From JBBSJZ01 sp041751935 (GTDB taxonomy: Bacteria > Planctomycetota > Planctomycetia > Pirellulales > Pirellulaceae): a DNA stretch of 64,000 bases. Positions 46,000-54,923 of the stretch are shown piece after piece. Position 1 is the stretch's first letter; each line of letters begins with the position of its first letter. The stretch lies in the NCBI GenBank assembly GCA_041751935.1, contig JBGSIA010000201.1, positions 1 to 64,000 of the forward strand, in the 5' to 3' direction. Position numbers and translations under genes: made by a program. The notes beneath the pieces are model-generated. The model saw only the letters and a program-made list of their open reading frames with translations. It was not told the DNA's origin and did no database searches.

Positions 46000-46413
46000 A
46001 TGCAACCACGGGATATGCGCCCAGGCACCGCCCATGAAACCCAGTTTCGTGTCCAGTACTACGAAACTGACGGCCAAAGACGAGTACATCACGCGAACTA
46101 CCTGAATTATTTCGAGCGAGGACGAGTCGAGATGCTTCGTGCCTCTGGAGTCAGCTACCGCGAGTTCGAAGCCGGCGGATTGATGCTCGTCGTGACCGAG
46201 ATGAACATTCGCTATCACGGGGCCGCCCAGTTTGACGATCTTTTGAGCTTGACGACGACAATTCTGGAGGTCCGAAACGTTCGGATTCGGCACCACTACG
46301 CGTTGAGACTGGACGAACAATTGCTGGTCGAGGCGGATTCGACCATTGCCTGCGTATCCGCTGACGGAAAGCCGGCAAGATTACCGAGATCCTGGCGAAC
46401 TATATCATCATGA
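46000..46413 (+). CDS. Hotdog-fold acyl-CoA thioesterase (YbgC/4HBT type)
   Basis: Hydrolyses acyl- or aroyl-CoA thioesters. The family core is VQYYETDGQRRVHHANYLNYFERGRVEMLR, where the Asp in ETD is the usual catalytic acid and HHANYL the following helix. EMNIRYHGAAQFDDLLSLTTTI continues the hotdog sheet. In most homologues the residues after ETD are Qxx-GxVxHxxY; here GQRR replaces them, a mild deviation. 137 residues from ATG 46000. Single gene, with no tol-pal genes next to it, so a ybgC name is not justified. Confidence 0.85.
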   Translation: MQPRDMRPGTAHETQFRVQYYETDGQRRVHHANYLNYFERGRVEMLRASGVSYREFEAGGLMLVVTEMNIRYHGAAQFDDLLSLTTTILEVRNVRIRHHYALRLDEQLLVEADSTIACVSADGKPARLPRSWRTISS

Positions 46414-46494
46414 GCGCCGACCGACATCACGCGAATCATCTTGCCCCCCGCGAAAGCTCGTCTACATTCTGTGCGGAAAAACCTGCATTATGAC

Positions 46495-46523
46495 TTGGGT
46501 TTGGCTCCCGTAACCCCTATACT
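46495..46523 (+). promoter_or_regulatory. Possible promoter of the DUF1592/DUF1552 operon
   Basis: TTGGGT (46495-46500), a 17-bp spacer and TATACT (46518-46523). The -10 is good, the -35 poor. It would give a leader of about 165 nt before ATG 46696. Confidence 0.3.
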
Positions 46524-46695
46524 CAGACTTACCGATCCACACACTGTCGCCGAAAACATAGCGACGACTCCCGCCTGCAAATTCCCACCCCTGCCAGATT
46601 TCAACCTTCGAAATTCCCTTCGGTGTTGAAGCTCACTACCGCAATCGATTCGCCAGTGGCGTTGATCGATCGCATCACTTCCGACTCAAACACGT

Positions 46696-49224
46696 ATGTT
46701 TTTGACTGTTTTCCCTTCACTGCTTAGACGGTCACGTCTGGTTCTGGCCAGCATCGCGATAGCGTTGTGCTGCGGCAGTTCCGAACGGATTGCCAGGGCT
46801 GACGAGCTGCAAGTTGCCACGCAATCCGCTGAGTATTGGTCACAACACGGCTGGCCGCTGATCCAAAAATTTTGTCTGAGTTGCCATAACGCAGACGTTG
46901 CCGAAGCCGAATTGGATCTGTCCACGATGGAGTCACTTTCAGCGATGGGCACTGACGGTGGCAACATGAATCGCGTTCTGGAAATGGTTCGCTTCGGAGC
47001 GATGCCGCCGGACGACGCTGAGTTGCCCAGTGAAGCACAGCGAAAACAACTCGTCACGGCTATCGACAAGACGCTCTATGCTGTTTCTTGTGATCTTAGA
47101 GTGCGTCCCGGAAAAGTTACGGCGCGGCGGCTCAATCGCGCAGAATACAACCACTCAATTCGCGATTTATTCGGAATCGATTTACGCCCTGCGGACGCAT
47201 TTCCTTCGGATGAAGTCGGCGGCGGATTCGACAACAACGGTGATATGTTGTCGTTGTCGCCAATGTTGGTGGAGAAGTATTTAGCAGCCGCCGAAGATGT
47301 TTCCCAAAAAGTTCTGCTTGATCCCGATGACTATCCGCGCATCGACGAAGATCGCACCGGCGATCGATTGGTTGCCGTCGGCGACAATCTTGTGGGCAGC
47401 TTCTTTGGTCGCTTTCTCGCTGAAGGTTCATTCGTTTGGGCGGAGTACGAATTGCCTGCGGCTGGCGAGTACCGATTGAAACTCAGCGCCGGAGCTACTG
47501 CGGAACCCAAGAAGGACGCTAAAGAACAGAAACTCGCAGCGGCCGTCTACGATCAAAGCGGTAAACTGCTGGGGATCTGCCACTACGCATACTACGGCGG
47601 TAGTGGCGATTCGGAGCACGATGAATTGAAGGTGCAGCTTCCTGCGGGAACGCAGCGAATTGTCGTTCTGCCAATCAAGGATGAAAAGAATCTCACCGTC
47701 GGCGAAGTCAATTTCCCCGACGCTGACCGCCTCGAAGGAAAGGTCGTTGCTTGGCAGCGAAAGGCGCTCGGTCAGCCGCTGAAACCTAGCGGCAAGATTG
47801 ATGAGAAAAAGTATCCTTTCATGGTGCGACGCATCAGTCTCAGTGGGCCCGCGCAAGTGCCTGCGGACTGGTATCCGCCGCAACAAAAACAAATCCTTCG
47901 TAAGACTCCGTCGCGGAAAAACGGCAAGTACGTGGATGTTGATCAAGCGGCGTTGGAATGCTTGAAACCGCTCATTCGTCGCGCGTTCCGTGGCCCAGTC
48001 TCTAAGGATGAGATCGCACCCTACGCAAACTTGGTTGCCCAAGCCGTCAAGCGTGACGAGTCTTTCGTGCAAGGATTGCAGATCGCGATTTCCGCTGTTC
48101 TTGTATCGCCTCGTTTCCTATTTCGGATCGAAACGCCCACCAGTGACAGTGAGATTGAACCGATTGTCGGCGATGCAGTCGTTGACCGCGAAGTTCGCTT
48201 GACCCAACACCAGCTGGCAACTCGGCTGGCTTACTTTCTGTGGAGCAGTACGCCCGATGAAAAGCTGCTGGAACTCGCCGATCAAAATAAACTGAACGAG
48301 AAAGAATTGCTGCGACAAATCCAGCGATTGCTTGCCGATAAGCGAAGCAATTCGCTCTCTACCGAGTTCGCCGCACAATGGTTCGGGCTGCGCAACCTTG
48401 ACGGAATCAAGCCTGATACTGATTTATTCAAGAACGTCAACGAGGAACTATTGCGCTGGATGCCGCAAGAGACACAACGAGTTTTCATGCACGTCGTGCG
48501 CGAGAACCGCCCAGTCATCGAGCTGCTTTCTGCGGATTACACGTTCATCAATGAGCCGTTGGCGAAACACTACGGAATCGATTCGGTTCAAGGAGACGAA
48601 TTTCGCCGTGTGTCTTTGGTCGGACAACCACGACGTGGTGTGCTGTCGCATGCGAGCGTATTAACGCTAACCAGCAATCCAACACGCACATCGCCAGTCA
48701 AACGTGGCAAGTGGATACTGGAAAACATTCTTGGTACTCCGCCGCCGGATCCTCCGCCGGGTGTACCTGAACTCGAAGAAACAAAAACGGCGGCGGCCGA
48801 CGCGAGCTTGCGTGAACAAATGGAATTGCATCGCGACAATCCCGCGTGTGCCTCGTGCCATCGTGTGATGGACGATCTCGGTTTTGGTTTGGAACAGTTC
48901 GATGCGGTGGGACGCTTCCGTAAACTCGATGGAAAATTGCCGATTGACGCCAGCGGCGAGTTGCCCGGCGGGCGATCATTTGTTGGCGCCGCAGAACTTA
49001 CCCAAGTGCTTGCGACCAGTGAACGAGAGTCGTTCGTGCGGACGACGGTTTCACGATTGCTGGCATTTGCACTCGGACGCGAACTGTCACCGACCGATCG
49101 TTGCTCCGTCGATGAAATCGCTGATCGCGTTCAAGCCAATGGCGGTCGCTTTCAAGACATCGTCGGCGAAGTCGTTCGTAGTCGCCAATTTCAATACTAT
49201 CAATGGTCCGGCGTGGAGGAATGA
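46696..49224 (+). CDS. DUF1592-type planctomycete cytochrome c protein
   Basis: 842-residue exported protein of the planctomycete DUF1587/1595/1592/1588/1585 architecture. An N-terminal signal (LVLASIAIALCCGS) is followed by a c-type haem site CLSCHN (C60, C63, H64) in a PSCyt-like domain. DUF1587 follows (VTARRLNRAEYNHSIRDLFGID). DUF1595 and DUF1592 lie in the centre (LIRRAFRGPVSKDEI, LATRLAYFLWSSTPDE). DUF1588 contains a second haem motif, CASCHRVMDDLGFGLEQFDAVG (C718, C721, H722), and DUF1585 ends the chain. An additional beta-sandwich, perhaps carbohydrate-binding, is present around residues 230-345. The DUF1552 gene starts 4 nt after its stop. Electron transfer linked to extracellular oxidation is often proposed for this pair but not proven. 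Confidence 0.92.
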   Translation: MFLTVFPSLLRRSRLVLASIAIALCCGSSERIARADELQVATQSAEYWSQHGWPLIQKFCLSCHNADVAEAELDLSTMESLSAMGTDGGNMNRVLEMVRFGAMPPDDAELPSEAQRKQLVTAIDKTLYAVSCDLRVRPGKVTARRLNRAEYNHSIRDLFGIDLRPADAFPSDEVGGGFDNNGDMLSLSPMLVEKYLAAAEDVSQKVLLDPDDYPRIDEDRTGDRLVAVGDNLVGSFFGRFLAEGSFVWAEYELPAAGEYRLKLSAGATAEPKKDAKEQKLAAAVYDQSGKLLGICHYAYYGGSGDSEHDELKVQLPAGTQRIVVLPIKDEKNLTVGEVNFPDADRLEGKVVAWQRKALGQPLKPSGKIDEKKYPFMVRRISLSGPAQVPADWYPPQQKQILRKTPSRKNGKYVDVDQAALECLKPLIRRAFRGPVSKDEIAPYANLVAQAVKRDESFVQGLQIAISAVLVSPRFLFRIETPTSDSEIEPIVGDAVVDREVRLTQHQLATRLAYFLWSSTPDEKLLELADQNKLNEKELLRQIQRLLADKRSNSLSTEFAAQWFGLRNLDGIKPDTDLFKNVNEELLRWMPQETQRVFMHVVRENRPVIELLSADYTFINEPLAKHYGIDSVQGDEFRRVSLVGQPRRGVLSHASVLTLTSNPTRTSPVKRGKWILENILGTPPPDPPPGVPELEETKTAAADASLREQMELHRDNPACASCHRVMDDLGFGLEQFDAVGRFRKLDGKLPIDASGELPGGRSFVGAAELTQVLATSERESFVRTTVSRLLAFALGRELSPTDRCSVDEIADRVQANGGRFQDIVGEVVRSRQFQYYQWSGVEE

Positions 49225-49228
49225 AGCT

Positions 49229-50587
49229 ATGAAACCAGATTCCAATGAACATCGATTGAATCGTCGCACGTTGCTGCGGGGCACAGGGCTCGCGCTCGGT
49301 TTGCCGTTGCTCGAAGCAATGACGCCGCTTGCTCGTAGCGCATTTGCCGCCCCGGAGAACGCGGTTCCGCCCAACCGAATGGCTTGCATCTTTTTTCCCA
49401 ACGGCGTCATCGTTCCGGAGTGGAAGCCAACCGGCAGCGAACAAGACTGGAAGCTGTCGAAATCACTCGCGCCGCTTGAGCCGCTAAAACACAAGATCAA
49501 TGTCATCGCGAATCTTGCACACGAGAACGGTCGCAGCAACGGTGACGGTGCCGGCGACCATGCACGCTGCGGCTCGACCTTTTTGACAGCAGCGCGTCCA
49601 ACGAAAACGAGCAGCAATATCAAGCTCGGGATTTCGATGGATCAAGTTGCTGCTAGTCAACTTGTCGGAAAAACTCGCTTGCCGTCAATCGAGTTGGGGC
49701 TCAATGGCAGCCGCAATGCGGGAAGCTGTGACTCCGGTTATAGCTGTGCTTACTCGTCAAATATTTCTTGGCGAAACGAAACTCAACCGATGCCGAAAGA
49801 GACTTCGCCGCGGATGGCTTTCGAACGCATGTTCGGGCTGGGTGACTCTTCCGAGCGACGACAACGCGATTTGGTTCGACAAAGCATTCTTGATGTCGTT
49901 CGCGCCGATGCCTCGGCGCTGATGAAAACCGTGGGTCGAACCGACCGTCGCAAACTTGATGAGTACTTTACGAGCGTTCGCGAAATCGAGAAACGCATCG
50001 AAGCGACTGAACAGCAAGACCGCGCGGCGTTGCCGGACATCGAGATTCCATATGGACGAATCGAAGCGTTTCGTGAGCATGCGAGATTAATGTACGATTT
50101 AATGGTGATCGGATTTCAAACCGATACGACGCGAGTGGCGACGTTGATGCTCGACACTGCCGGTGGCAGCCGAGCGTACAGCGAAATCGGAATCAAAGAA
50201 GGGCACCACCAACTCAGCCACCACCGTAATCGCGAAGACCAGGTCGACAAGCTAAGACGAATCGACCACTACCTCGTTGAGCAGTTCGCGTACTTTCTGC
50301 AGAAACTCGATGCGACTCCAGAGGCCGGCGGTAGCCTGCTCGATCACTCGCTGGTTCTCTACGGCAGTGGGATCAGTGACGGCAACCGCCACAGCCACGG
50401 TGACTTGCCGATTGTCTTGGCCGGAGGTGCCAGTGGCAAGGTTCCGACAGGTCGCTTCATCCAGTGTGCCGACGAGCGCCCGATGGCGAATCTGTTTCTA
50501 TCGATGCTCGATTGCATGGGCACATCGGTCGAGTCCATCGGCGACAGCAGCGGCCGCTTGCAGGAATTGGCTGTTAAATCCGCTTAG
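49229..50587 (+). CDS. Tat-exported DUF1552 protein
   Basis: Partner of the DUF1592 protein in planctomycete genomes, function unknown; the fold is thought to relate to the sulfatase-like DUF1501 family. ATG 49229 with GGAGGA at 49215-49220, 8 nt upstream, lies 4 nt after the DUF1592 stop, so translation is probably coupled. The long open frame starts earlier (48884) but overlaps the DUF1592 gene. The N-terminus is a Tat signal (LNRRTLLRGTGLALGLPLLE). Family features include ACIFFPNGV, HARCGSTFLTAARP, DQVAA, ELGLNG, GHHQLSHHRN and LYGSGISDGNRHSHGDLPIVLAGG. 453 residues. Confidence 0.92.
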   Translation: MKPDSNEHRLNRRTLLRGTGLALGLPLLEAMTPLARSAFAAPENAVPPNRMACIFFPNGVIVPEWKPTGSEQDWKLSKSLAPLEPLKHKINVIANLAHENGRSNGDGAGDHARCGSTFLTAARPTKTSSNIKLGISMDQVAASQLVGKTRLPSIELGLNGSRNAGSCDSGYSCAYSSNISWRNETQPMPKETSPRMAFERMFGLGDSSERRQRDLVRQSILDVVRADASALMKTVGRTDRRKLDEYFTSVREIEKRIEATEQQDRAALPDIEIPYGRIEAFREHARLMYDLMVIGFQTDTTRVATLMLDTAGGSRAYSEIGIKEGHHQLSHHRNREDQVDKLRRIDHYLVEQFAYFLQKLDATPEAGGSLLDHSLVLYGSGISDGNRHSHGDLPIVLAGGASGKVPTGRFIQCADERPMANLFLSMLDCMGTSVESIGDSSGRLQELAVKSA

Positions 50588-50665
50588 AGGAGGCTGTTGA
50601 TACTTTGGTCTTCCAAATGACTGAAACAGCCCAGGATTAGCGACATTCGCTTGTGTTTCGTTGGT

Positions 50666-51193
50666 TTACGGCGACCCGATGCTCGATATCACCACGAGTT
50701 CGTAGCTCCCCTCCGCAAGCATCACGAGCGGATCGTAAACGAACTGAACATCAAGTTGAACTGTTGCCGCGCCGACTCCATCGGAAGTCACCTGCACGTA
50801 AGCGGCCTCGTCCTCTTGGCTGACGTCGGTTGCATCACTTGCGTGCACTAGCGACCAATTTGCAGGTCCGTTCGTCGACAAAACGGAAACCTGCATTGAT
50901 GCGTTGTTCTTCATCGTGGGGTCATTGACGTGACGAAACGCATACTCAACGGCGAAATCGACCACCAGACCGCTGGTGGAGTTGCCTTCGATTTCCCAAA
51001 TCTGTGGGGCGAATAATTGGTTGCCTTCCACCACTTCTGCGGAAATCTCCGTATCGACAGGAGGCGTGACAAACGAACTTGACGGAATCGCAACGCGAAA
51101 CCGCTGACTGGCGCTTGATTGTGCAAAGGCACTGGTGACCATCGCCAGCGAGAACACTATACCAATGATCAAACCCAATGGCAGCAAATACAT
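50666..51193 (-). CDS. Secreted beta-rich protein, paralogue of the 54924-55445 gene
   Basis: 175 residues with a signal peptide (LIIGIVFSLAMVTSAFAQ). It aligns along its length with the product of 54924-55445: QxFxVxxP near the mature N-terminus, QxWxIxGNS, AFxHxxDxTxKxNA, SxxGPAxW, DExAxV, SxGVGxAT, and AxGxYE near the C-terminus. No known family was recognised; the alternating pattern suggests one Ig-like or pilin-like beta-sandwich. It is the last gene of the five-gene secretin cluster, 36 bp after the large Ig-like protein. ATG 51193 with AAGAAG upstream. A minor structural subunit or cap is the likely role, by inference. Confidence 0.75.
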   Translation of the reverse strand: MYLLPLGLIIGIVFSLAMVTSAFAQSSASQRFRVAIPSSSFVTPPVDTEISAEVVEGNQLFAPQIWEIEGNSTSGLVVDFAVEYAFRHVNDPTMKNNASMQVSVLSTNGPANWSLVHASDATDVSQEDEAAYVQVTSDGVGAATVQLDVQFVYDPLVMLAEGSYELVVISSIGSP

Positions 51194-51229
51194 GATGAGA
51201 CTTCTTGATGAGTTTCCGAAAAGAGTGGT

Positions 51230-52930
51230 TTAGCTTGCCGGAGGAGTCGGCGGCGGTGGATTCATGGTGATCGTATCCGCTTCCGAATGAGCAATCGTGA
51301 TGACGAGAGTTTTGCGAAGTGGTTCGCTATTCAGGTACGTTTGAATATTAAGAGACAATTGATGCTCGCCACCGTTCAATCGCATGCGCGGATCAAACTT
51401 CAGTACTCGAGTTTCGTCAGGGGCTAACCAGCGTCCGTAGCCGTCAGCCATTTCGGTCGCGCGACCTTTGCCGTCATCGACCGACAGCGATGCGCGGACT
51501 GGAACAAAGCCCTGACCACAATTGGTCACCTGCAATTGGAATGAGCTGTATCCATTCTCCGTAACCAATTGCAACTCGCCAACTTCCAGATTTGGTTCAT
51601 TAGCAGCAGCAAACATCATCGCCAATGGCAACGAGCGAACAACGTCGGGCTTGCTCGTTCGCAATACGTCGATATAACCAAACAACGATGTGACATTGCT
51701 TTTGGCTGAATCCAGTGTGGCGCGAATCGTCTTTGTGCGTCCCGGCTTGATTTCGAATTCAACATCCGAAAGACGCAACGCATCCACTGGTTGACCGTCG
51801 AAGTCTCGTGCAGCGATTCGAATGGTCTCCGAAACATCGGAACTATTTGTAAACTTCAAATTAGCAGTACGGCTTGTACCTGTGACATGCCCCACTTCGA
51901 TTTGAGCTGGCTCCACAGAAACTTCTTTGCCCAAGAATGCAAGCTTGACGTCTAACGCGGGAAAATCGCCCGCTTGCACTTCCATCAGAAAATCATTTTG
52001 CACCACCGAGCGCCGGCCGTTGGTTAATTCAACACGAAATGTTTGCTTGCCGGGAAACATCAGCGTATCAACCGCTGCTTCCAAGCGTATTCGGCTGTGC
52101 GGTAACAAGCGAATGAGGTAACGCGCATCGCCGTCCAGATCACGTCGACAGGGCATATTCATATTGAATGGGCGTGGCTTGCTTGCGGCATGGGAATCAA
52201 TCGTCCCGCGAGCGAAGCATTCCAACGAATAGTCGGTCGGGTTTTCGATGTACGCGTGGGCTATCGGCATTCCATTGATGCAGTCGATACGTCCGGCATC
52301 AATGACGAGCTTGTTCATTTCGCTGATATCTTGCACTCCAGTCTCGATATCGATTCGCAACACATATTGAGTCACGAACCGGATTGCTGCAGTGGTGCGA
52401 TTGGTGTCCGACGTTGTGTCCGACTTTTCGCCCACTTGGCCGCGATCCTTAACTAGAATGCCGTACGACAAGAAATTCGTCTTGGCTAGCGGGATTGTGA
52501 CTTCACCGCGAATGATTTCCGAATCGCCTGGAGCGAGTTGAAACTCGGTCGCTGTGAGAATACGAATTTGGTCCGTCGTGACGTTACCTTCGCGGTGCAT
52601 GATGATGCCATTCTCTTCCTGACGCAAATCTACCGGCGCAATCACAACATCCATTTGTTTGCCTAGCGATGCAATTTCGAATTGGAAAGGAATGGTCTCG
52701 CCGCGCCGACCGGCAAATCGATGGACGATCGGTTCGATATGAAACGATGGTTCGACCGACCGAGTGAGCGTGATCGGATTGCTGGCGGCGGCTGAAGGAG
52801 AACTCGCTCCTGGAGCCGGCGCTTTCCGGCCGATTGATTGCGCCATGGCAACGTTCATTACCCCAGCAAACGCAACAAGTGCGAAACAAGCGTTTCGAAA
52901 GCATTGGCGGAGCAGAATGTGTGTGATCAT
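51230..52930 (-). CDS. Large exported Ig-like, chaperone-like protein of the secretin cluster
   Basis: 566 residues with a signal peptide (RNACFALVAFAGVMNVAMAQ). Residues about 60-170 resemble the first domain of periplasmic pilus chaperones or the DUF916 (WxL-interacting) domain: FAGRRGETIPFQFEIAS, then TEFQLAPGDSEIIRGEVTIP and FLSYGILVKDRG. Further beta-sandwich modules follow (IEVGHVTGTSRTANLKFTNS, then VEFEIKPGRTKTIRATLD, and VGELQLVTENGYSSFQLQVTN). No membrane helix is seen apart from the signal; the C-terminus is Pro-rich (NPPPPTPPAS). It lies between the secretin (34-bp gap) and a secreted subunit paralogue (36-bp gap). A periplasmic chaperone or an envelope scaffold for the small beta proteins is inferred; identity by search is unknown. 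Confidence 0.65.
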   Translation of the reverse strand: MITHILLRQCFRNACFALVAFAGVMNVAMAQSIGRKAPAPGASSPSAAASNPITLTRSVEPSFHIEPIVHRFAGRRGETIPFQFEIASLGKQMDVVIAPVDLRQEENGIIMHREGNVTTDQIRILTATEFQLAPGDSEIIRGEVTIPLAKTNFLSYGILVKDRGQVGEKSDTTSDTNRTTAAIRFVTQYVLRIDIETGVQDISEMNKLVIDAGRIDCINGMPIAHAYIENPTDYSLECFARGTIDSHAASKPRPFNMNMPCRRDLDGDARYLIRLLPHSRIRLEAAVDTLMFPGKQTFRVELTNGRRSVVQNDFLMEVQAGDFPALDVKLAFLGKEVSVEPAQIEVGHVTGTSRTANLKFTNSSDVSETIRIAARDFDGQPVDALRLSDVEFEIKPGRTKTIRATLDSAKSNVTSLFGYIDVLRTSKPDVVRSLPLAMMFAAANEPNLEVGELQLVTENGYSSFQLQVTNCGQGFVPVRASLSVDDGKGRATEMADGYGRWLAPDETRVLKFDPRMRLNGGEHQLSLNIQTYLNSEPLRKTLVITIAHSEADTITMNPPPPTPPAS

Positions 52931-52964
52931 GGATTCGCTGTCGAATTCAGGCCGCGAGCCAATT

Positions 52965-54413
52965 CTACTCCATTGGAAACGGCTTCACGATTCGTGGTGA
53001 TATAAAGATAATGACATCGGCTTCCCGCGTTTGTCGTTGCTCAGACTTAAAAAGATAGCCCATCAGTGGAATACGGCTGAGTCCAGGGACACTATTTGTT
53101 CGATCGACAGTTTCACGTTGGACTAAACCCCCGATCACAATGGTTTTACCGTCTTTAACATGAACCGTGGTCGACACCGAGCGACGATTGATAATGGGGT
53201 AAGGGTTTAATGCCAGTTCCGTATTTGCTGTGCGAATATCTTCGCTGACTTCAGCGTTCTCAATATTGATGGTTACTATGTCGCCTCGAATCCGTGGCGT
53301 TATTGCAAGCGTTATTCCTGATTCAACTTTTTGTATGTTTTGCTGAAAAAATATAGAACTGTTTTGACCGTCACTACCTGGCTGATTGAGTTGTGTGCTA
53401 AAGAATGTTTCACGATTGATAGCAATATTAGCCTTTTCACCATCCTTGGCCATCACATGAGGTGACGCTCGAATCGTCACATATCCATTATCATTTAACA
53501 GTTTCACGAACGCCGACGTGGTTGCGAAATCGCTAAATACTGAATCCAGTCCTGGTCGGCTAACGCTACCGTTGAGCGCCAGTCCCTGTGCACCGAGTTT
53601 GAGGGCCGTGGCACCATTGAGTTCCACGGCATGTTGCCAATCCAGACCCAATTGAAATCCAGAATCTGGTGCAACCACACAAATAATGGCTTCCAACACC
53701 ACTTGGGGAACCGGCTGATCAACCGAAGCGAATCGCTGTGTGATTTGCTGGCTAATCTTCTGCGGTGCCTCGACCAGGATAAGATTGCTTCCTTCAATAG
53801 ATTTGACGTATTGCAACATTGCCGTTGGCACCGTCGTCATCAATTTTTCAGCGTCCAAGTGCCGCGGGCGATACTCTGTTGTTACCGAAACATAAGGAAA
53901 CAAGGGTGAACTTGGATCAGCCGGCGCGACGACAATCCGGTTGCCATGACGAGCAGACACCAACCCCAGTGGCAACAGCAATTTTTCGATCGCTTGGTCG
54001 ATCGGCATGTCGTCAATCTTAGTATTGACGACGCCAGCGACCTTTTCATCCATCACTAAATCGATCTCGGCTTCTTCGGCGAGTATCAAAAGTGCTTCGC
54101 GGACATCCGTCTCAATGAATTCTTCTGAGACTCGTGGTGCAGTGTTTCCGTCTTCGATCGTATTGAGCGCATCGGAAATCGTGCCGCTTCCAATCGGTCC
54201 ATTGAGACACTGAGCATCGGCTGGATCGTCGTATTCTTCGTAGCATTCCGCATCGACAACCGCCAACTCTCGTGCCTGGTCCGATTTTTCCAATGCCTGC
54301 TGAATCAGGTCATGCACCGTAGGTTGGCTTCGCGGGTGATGGAGCGTGCATCCACTGGTGGTTGAAATTGTTAGGCCAACCGCGCAGCAGCAAAACAGCA
54401 CCCAGCGGCGCAT
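52965..54413 (-). CDS. Secretin-family outer-membrane lipoprotein
   Basis: A secretin (GspD/PilQ/YscC superfamily) that should form an outer-membrane channel. ATG 54413 gives 482 residues with a lipoprotein signal (FCCCAVGLTISTTSGC), so it may reach the outer membrane without a pilotin. N-domains: FIETDVREALLILAEEAEID (STN/N0-like), then YRPRHLDAEKLMTTVPTAML with ILVEAPQKISQQI (N1-like). The secretin core starts near residue 260 and has VVLEAIICVV, GYVTIRASPHVMAKDGEKA, VESGITLAITPRI, KTIVIGGLVQ and the signature VPGLSRIPLMGYLF. The open frame to TTG 54467 overlaps the expected start and is not preferred. No secretion ATPase or inner-membrane platform gene is beside it, which sets this cluster apart from type II, III and IV pilus systems. 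Confidence 0.88.
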   Translation of the reverse strand: MRRWVLFCCCAVGLTISTTSGCTLHHPRSQPTVHDLIQQALEKSDQARELAVVDAECYEEYDDPADAQCLNGPIGSGTISDALNTIEDGNTAPRVSEEFIETDVREALLILAEEAEIDLVMDEKVAGVVNTKIDDMPIDQAIEKLLLPLGLVSARHGNRIVVAPADPSSPLFPYVSVTTEYRPRHLDAEKLMTTVPTAMLQYVKSIEGSNLILVEAPQKISQQITQRFASVDQPVPQVVLEAIICVVAPDSGFQLGLDWQHAVELNGATALKLGAQGLALNGSVSRPGLDSVFSDFATTSAFVKLLNDNGYVTIRASPHVMAKDGEKANIAINRETFFSTQLNQPGSDGQNSSIFFQQNIQKVESGITLAITPRIRGDIVTINIENAEVSEDIRTANTELALNPYPIINRRSVSTTVHVKDGKTIVIGGLVQRETVDRTNSVPGLSRIPLMGYLFKSEQRQTREADVIIFISPRIVKPFPME

Positions 54414-54468
54414 TGGAAGCACTTCATCAGGGCGTCTCAGTCGACCGATCAATCCGTCCCTAGCCAAG

Positions 54469-54915
54469 CTATAATCCCGTCACCGTGAGTTCCACCGTTG
54501 CAGTATGACTGCCGGCGGCGGCATTCTCAGAGTCGATACTAATTTCTAACAAAACATTGAGTTTTCCAGTGCCCTGCATCTGCATATCAAAAGAAGTGGC
54601 TTGCTTGCCATGGTAAACGTCTGTCCGTGCTTCACTAGCGACTGGCTGGATTTGAACTGGCCCCTGAACCTCGGTGACTACAGCACGAATCGACGCATCT
54701 GTCCGCAACTTTTGGTTCTGAGAATGCGTGAAACTCGAGCATGTCCAGTGCAACACCACGCCCTTTTGTTGAATGCGAAACAGCCAATTAGATTGCGCCA
54801 GAGTGCTTGATCCGCCAGTGTCAATCGGTTGGACGTCAATGCGAAAACCACCCTGCGCGAGAACTGAGCTCGCTAGGGTGGAAAGGATCGCGGCGGTGAG
54901 CAGGACTCGGAGCAC
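54469..54915 (-). CDS. Small secreted beta-rich protein, distant third paralogue
   Basis: 148 residues beginning with a signal peptide (LLTAAILSTLASSVLAQ). The mature part shares scattered features with the other two small proteins of the cluster: NWLFRI near the QxWxI position, SSFTHSQNQKLRTDASI like AFxHxxxxTxKxNA, GPVQI, and a C-terminal AAGSHTATVELTVTG. Similarity is weak, so common origin is probable but not certain. The start is GTG 54915, 8 nt after the stop of the upstream subunit gene; no ribosome site is evident, so coupled translation is likely. Confidence 0.65.
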   Translation of the reverse strand: MLRVLLTAAILSTLASSVLAQGGFRIDVQPIDTGGSSTLAQSNWLFRIQQKGVVLHWTCSSFTHSQNQKLRTDASIRAVVTEVQGPVQIQPVASEARTDVYHGKQATSFDMQMQGTGKLNVLLEISIDSENAAAGSHTATVELTVTGL

Positions 54916-54923
54916 AGGATTTA

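Noticed and set aside
48884..49228. N-terminal extension of the DUF1552 protein
   Set aside because: It overlaps the well-supported DUF1592 frame, and ATG 49229 has GGAGGA and a Tat signal.
50588..50640. Terminator between the convergent DUF1552 and secreted-protein genes
   Set aside because: GGCTGTT pairs with AACAGCC and an inner TTTGG/CCAAA stem forms, but there is no T-run on either strand; at most a weak structure.
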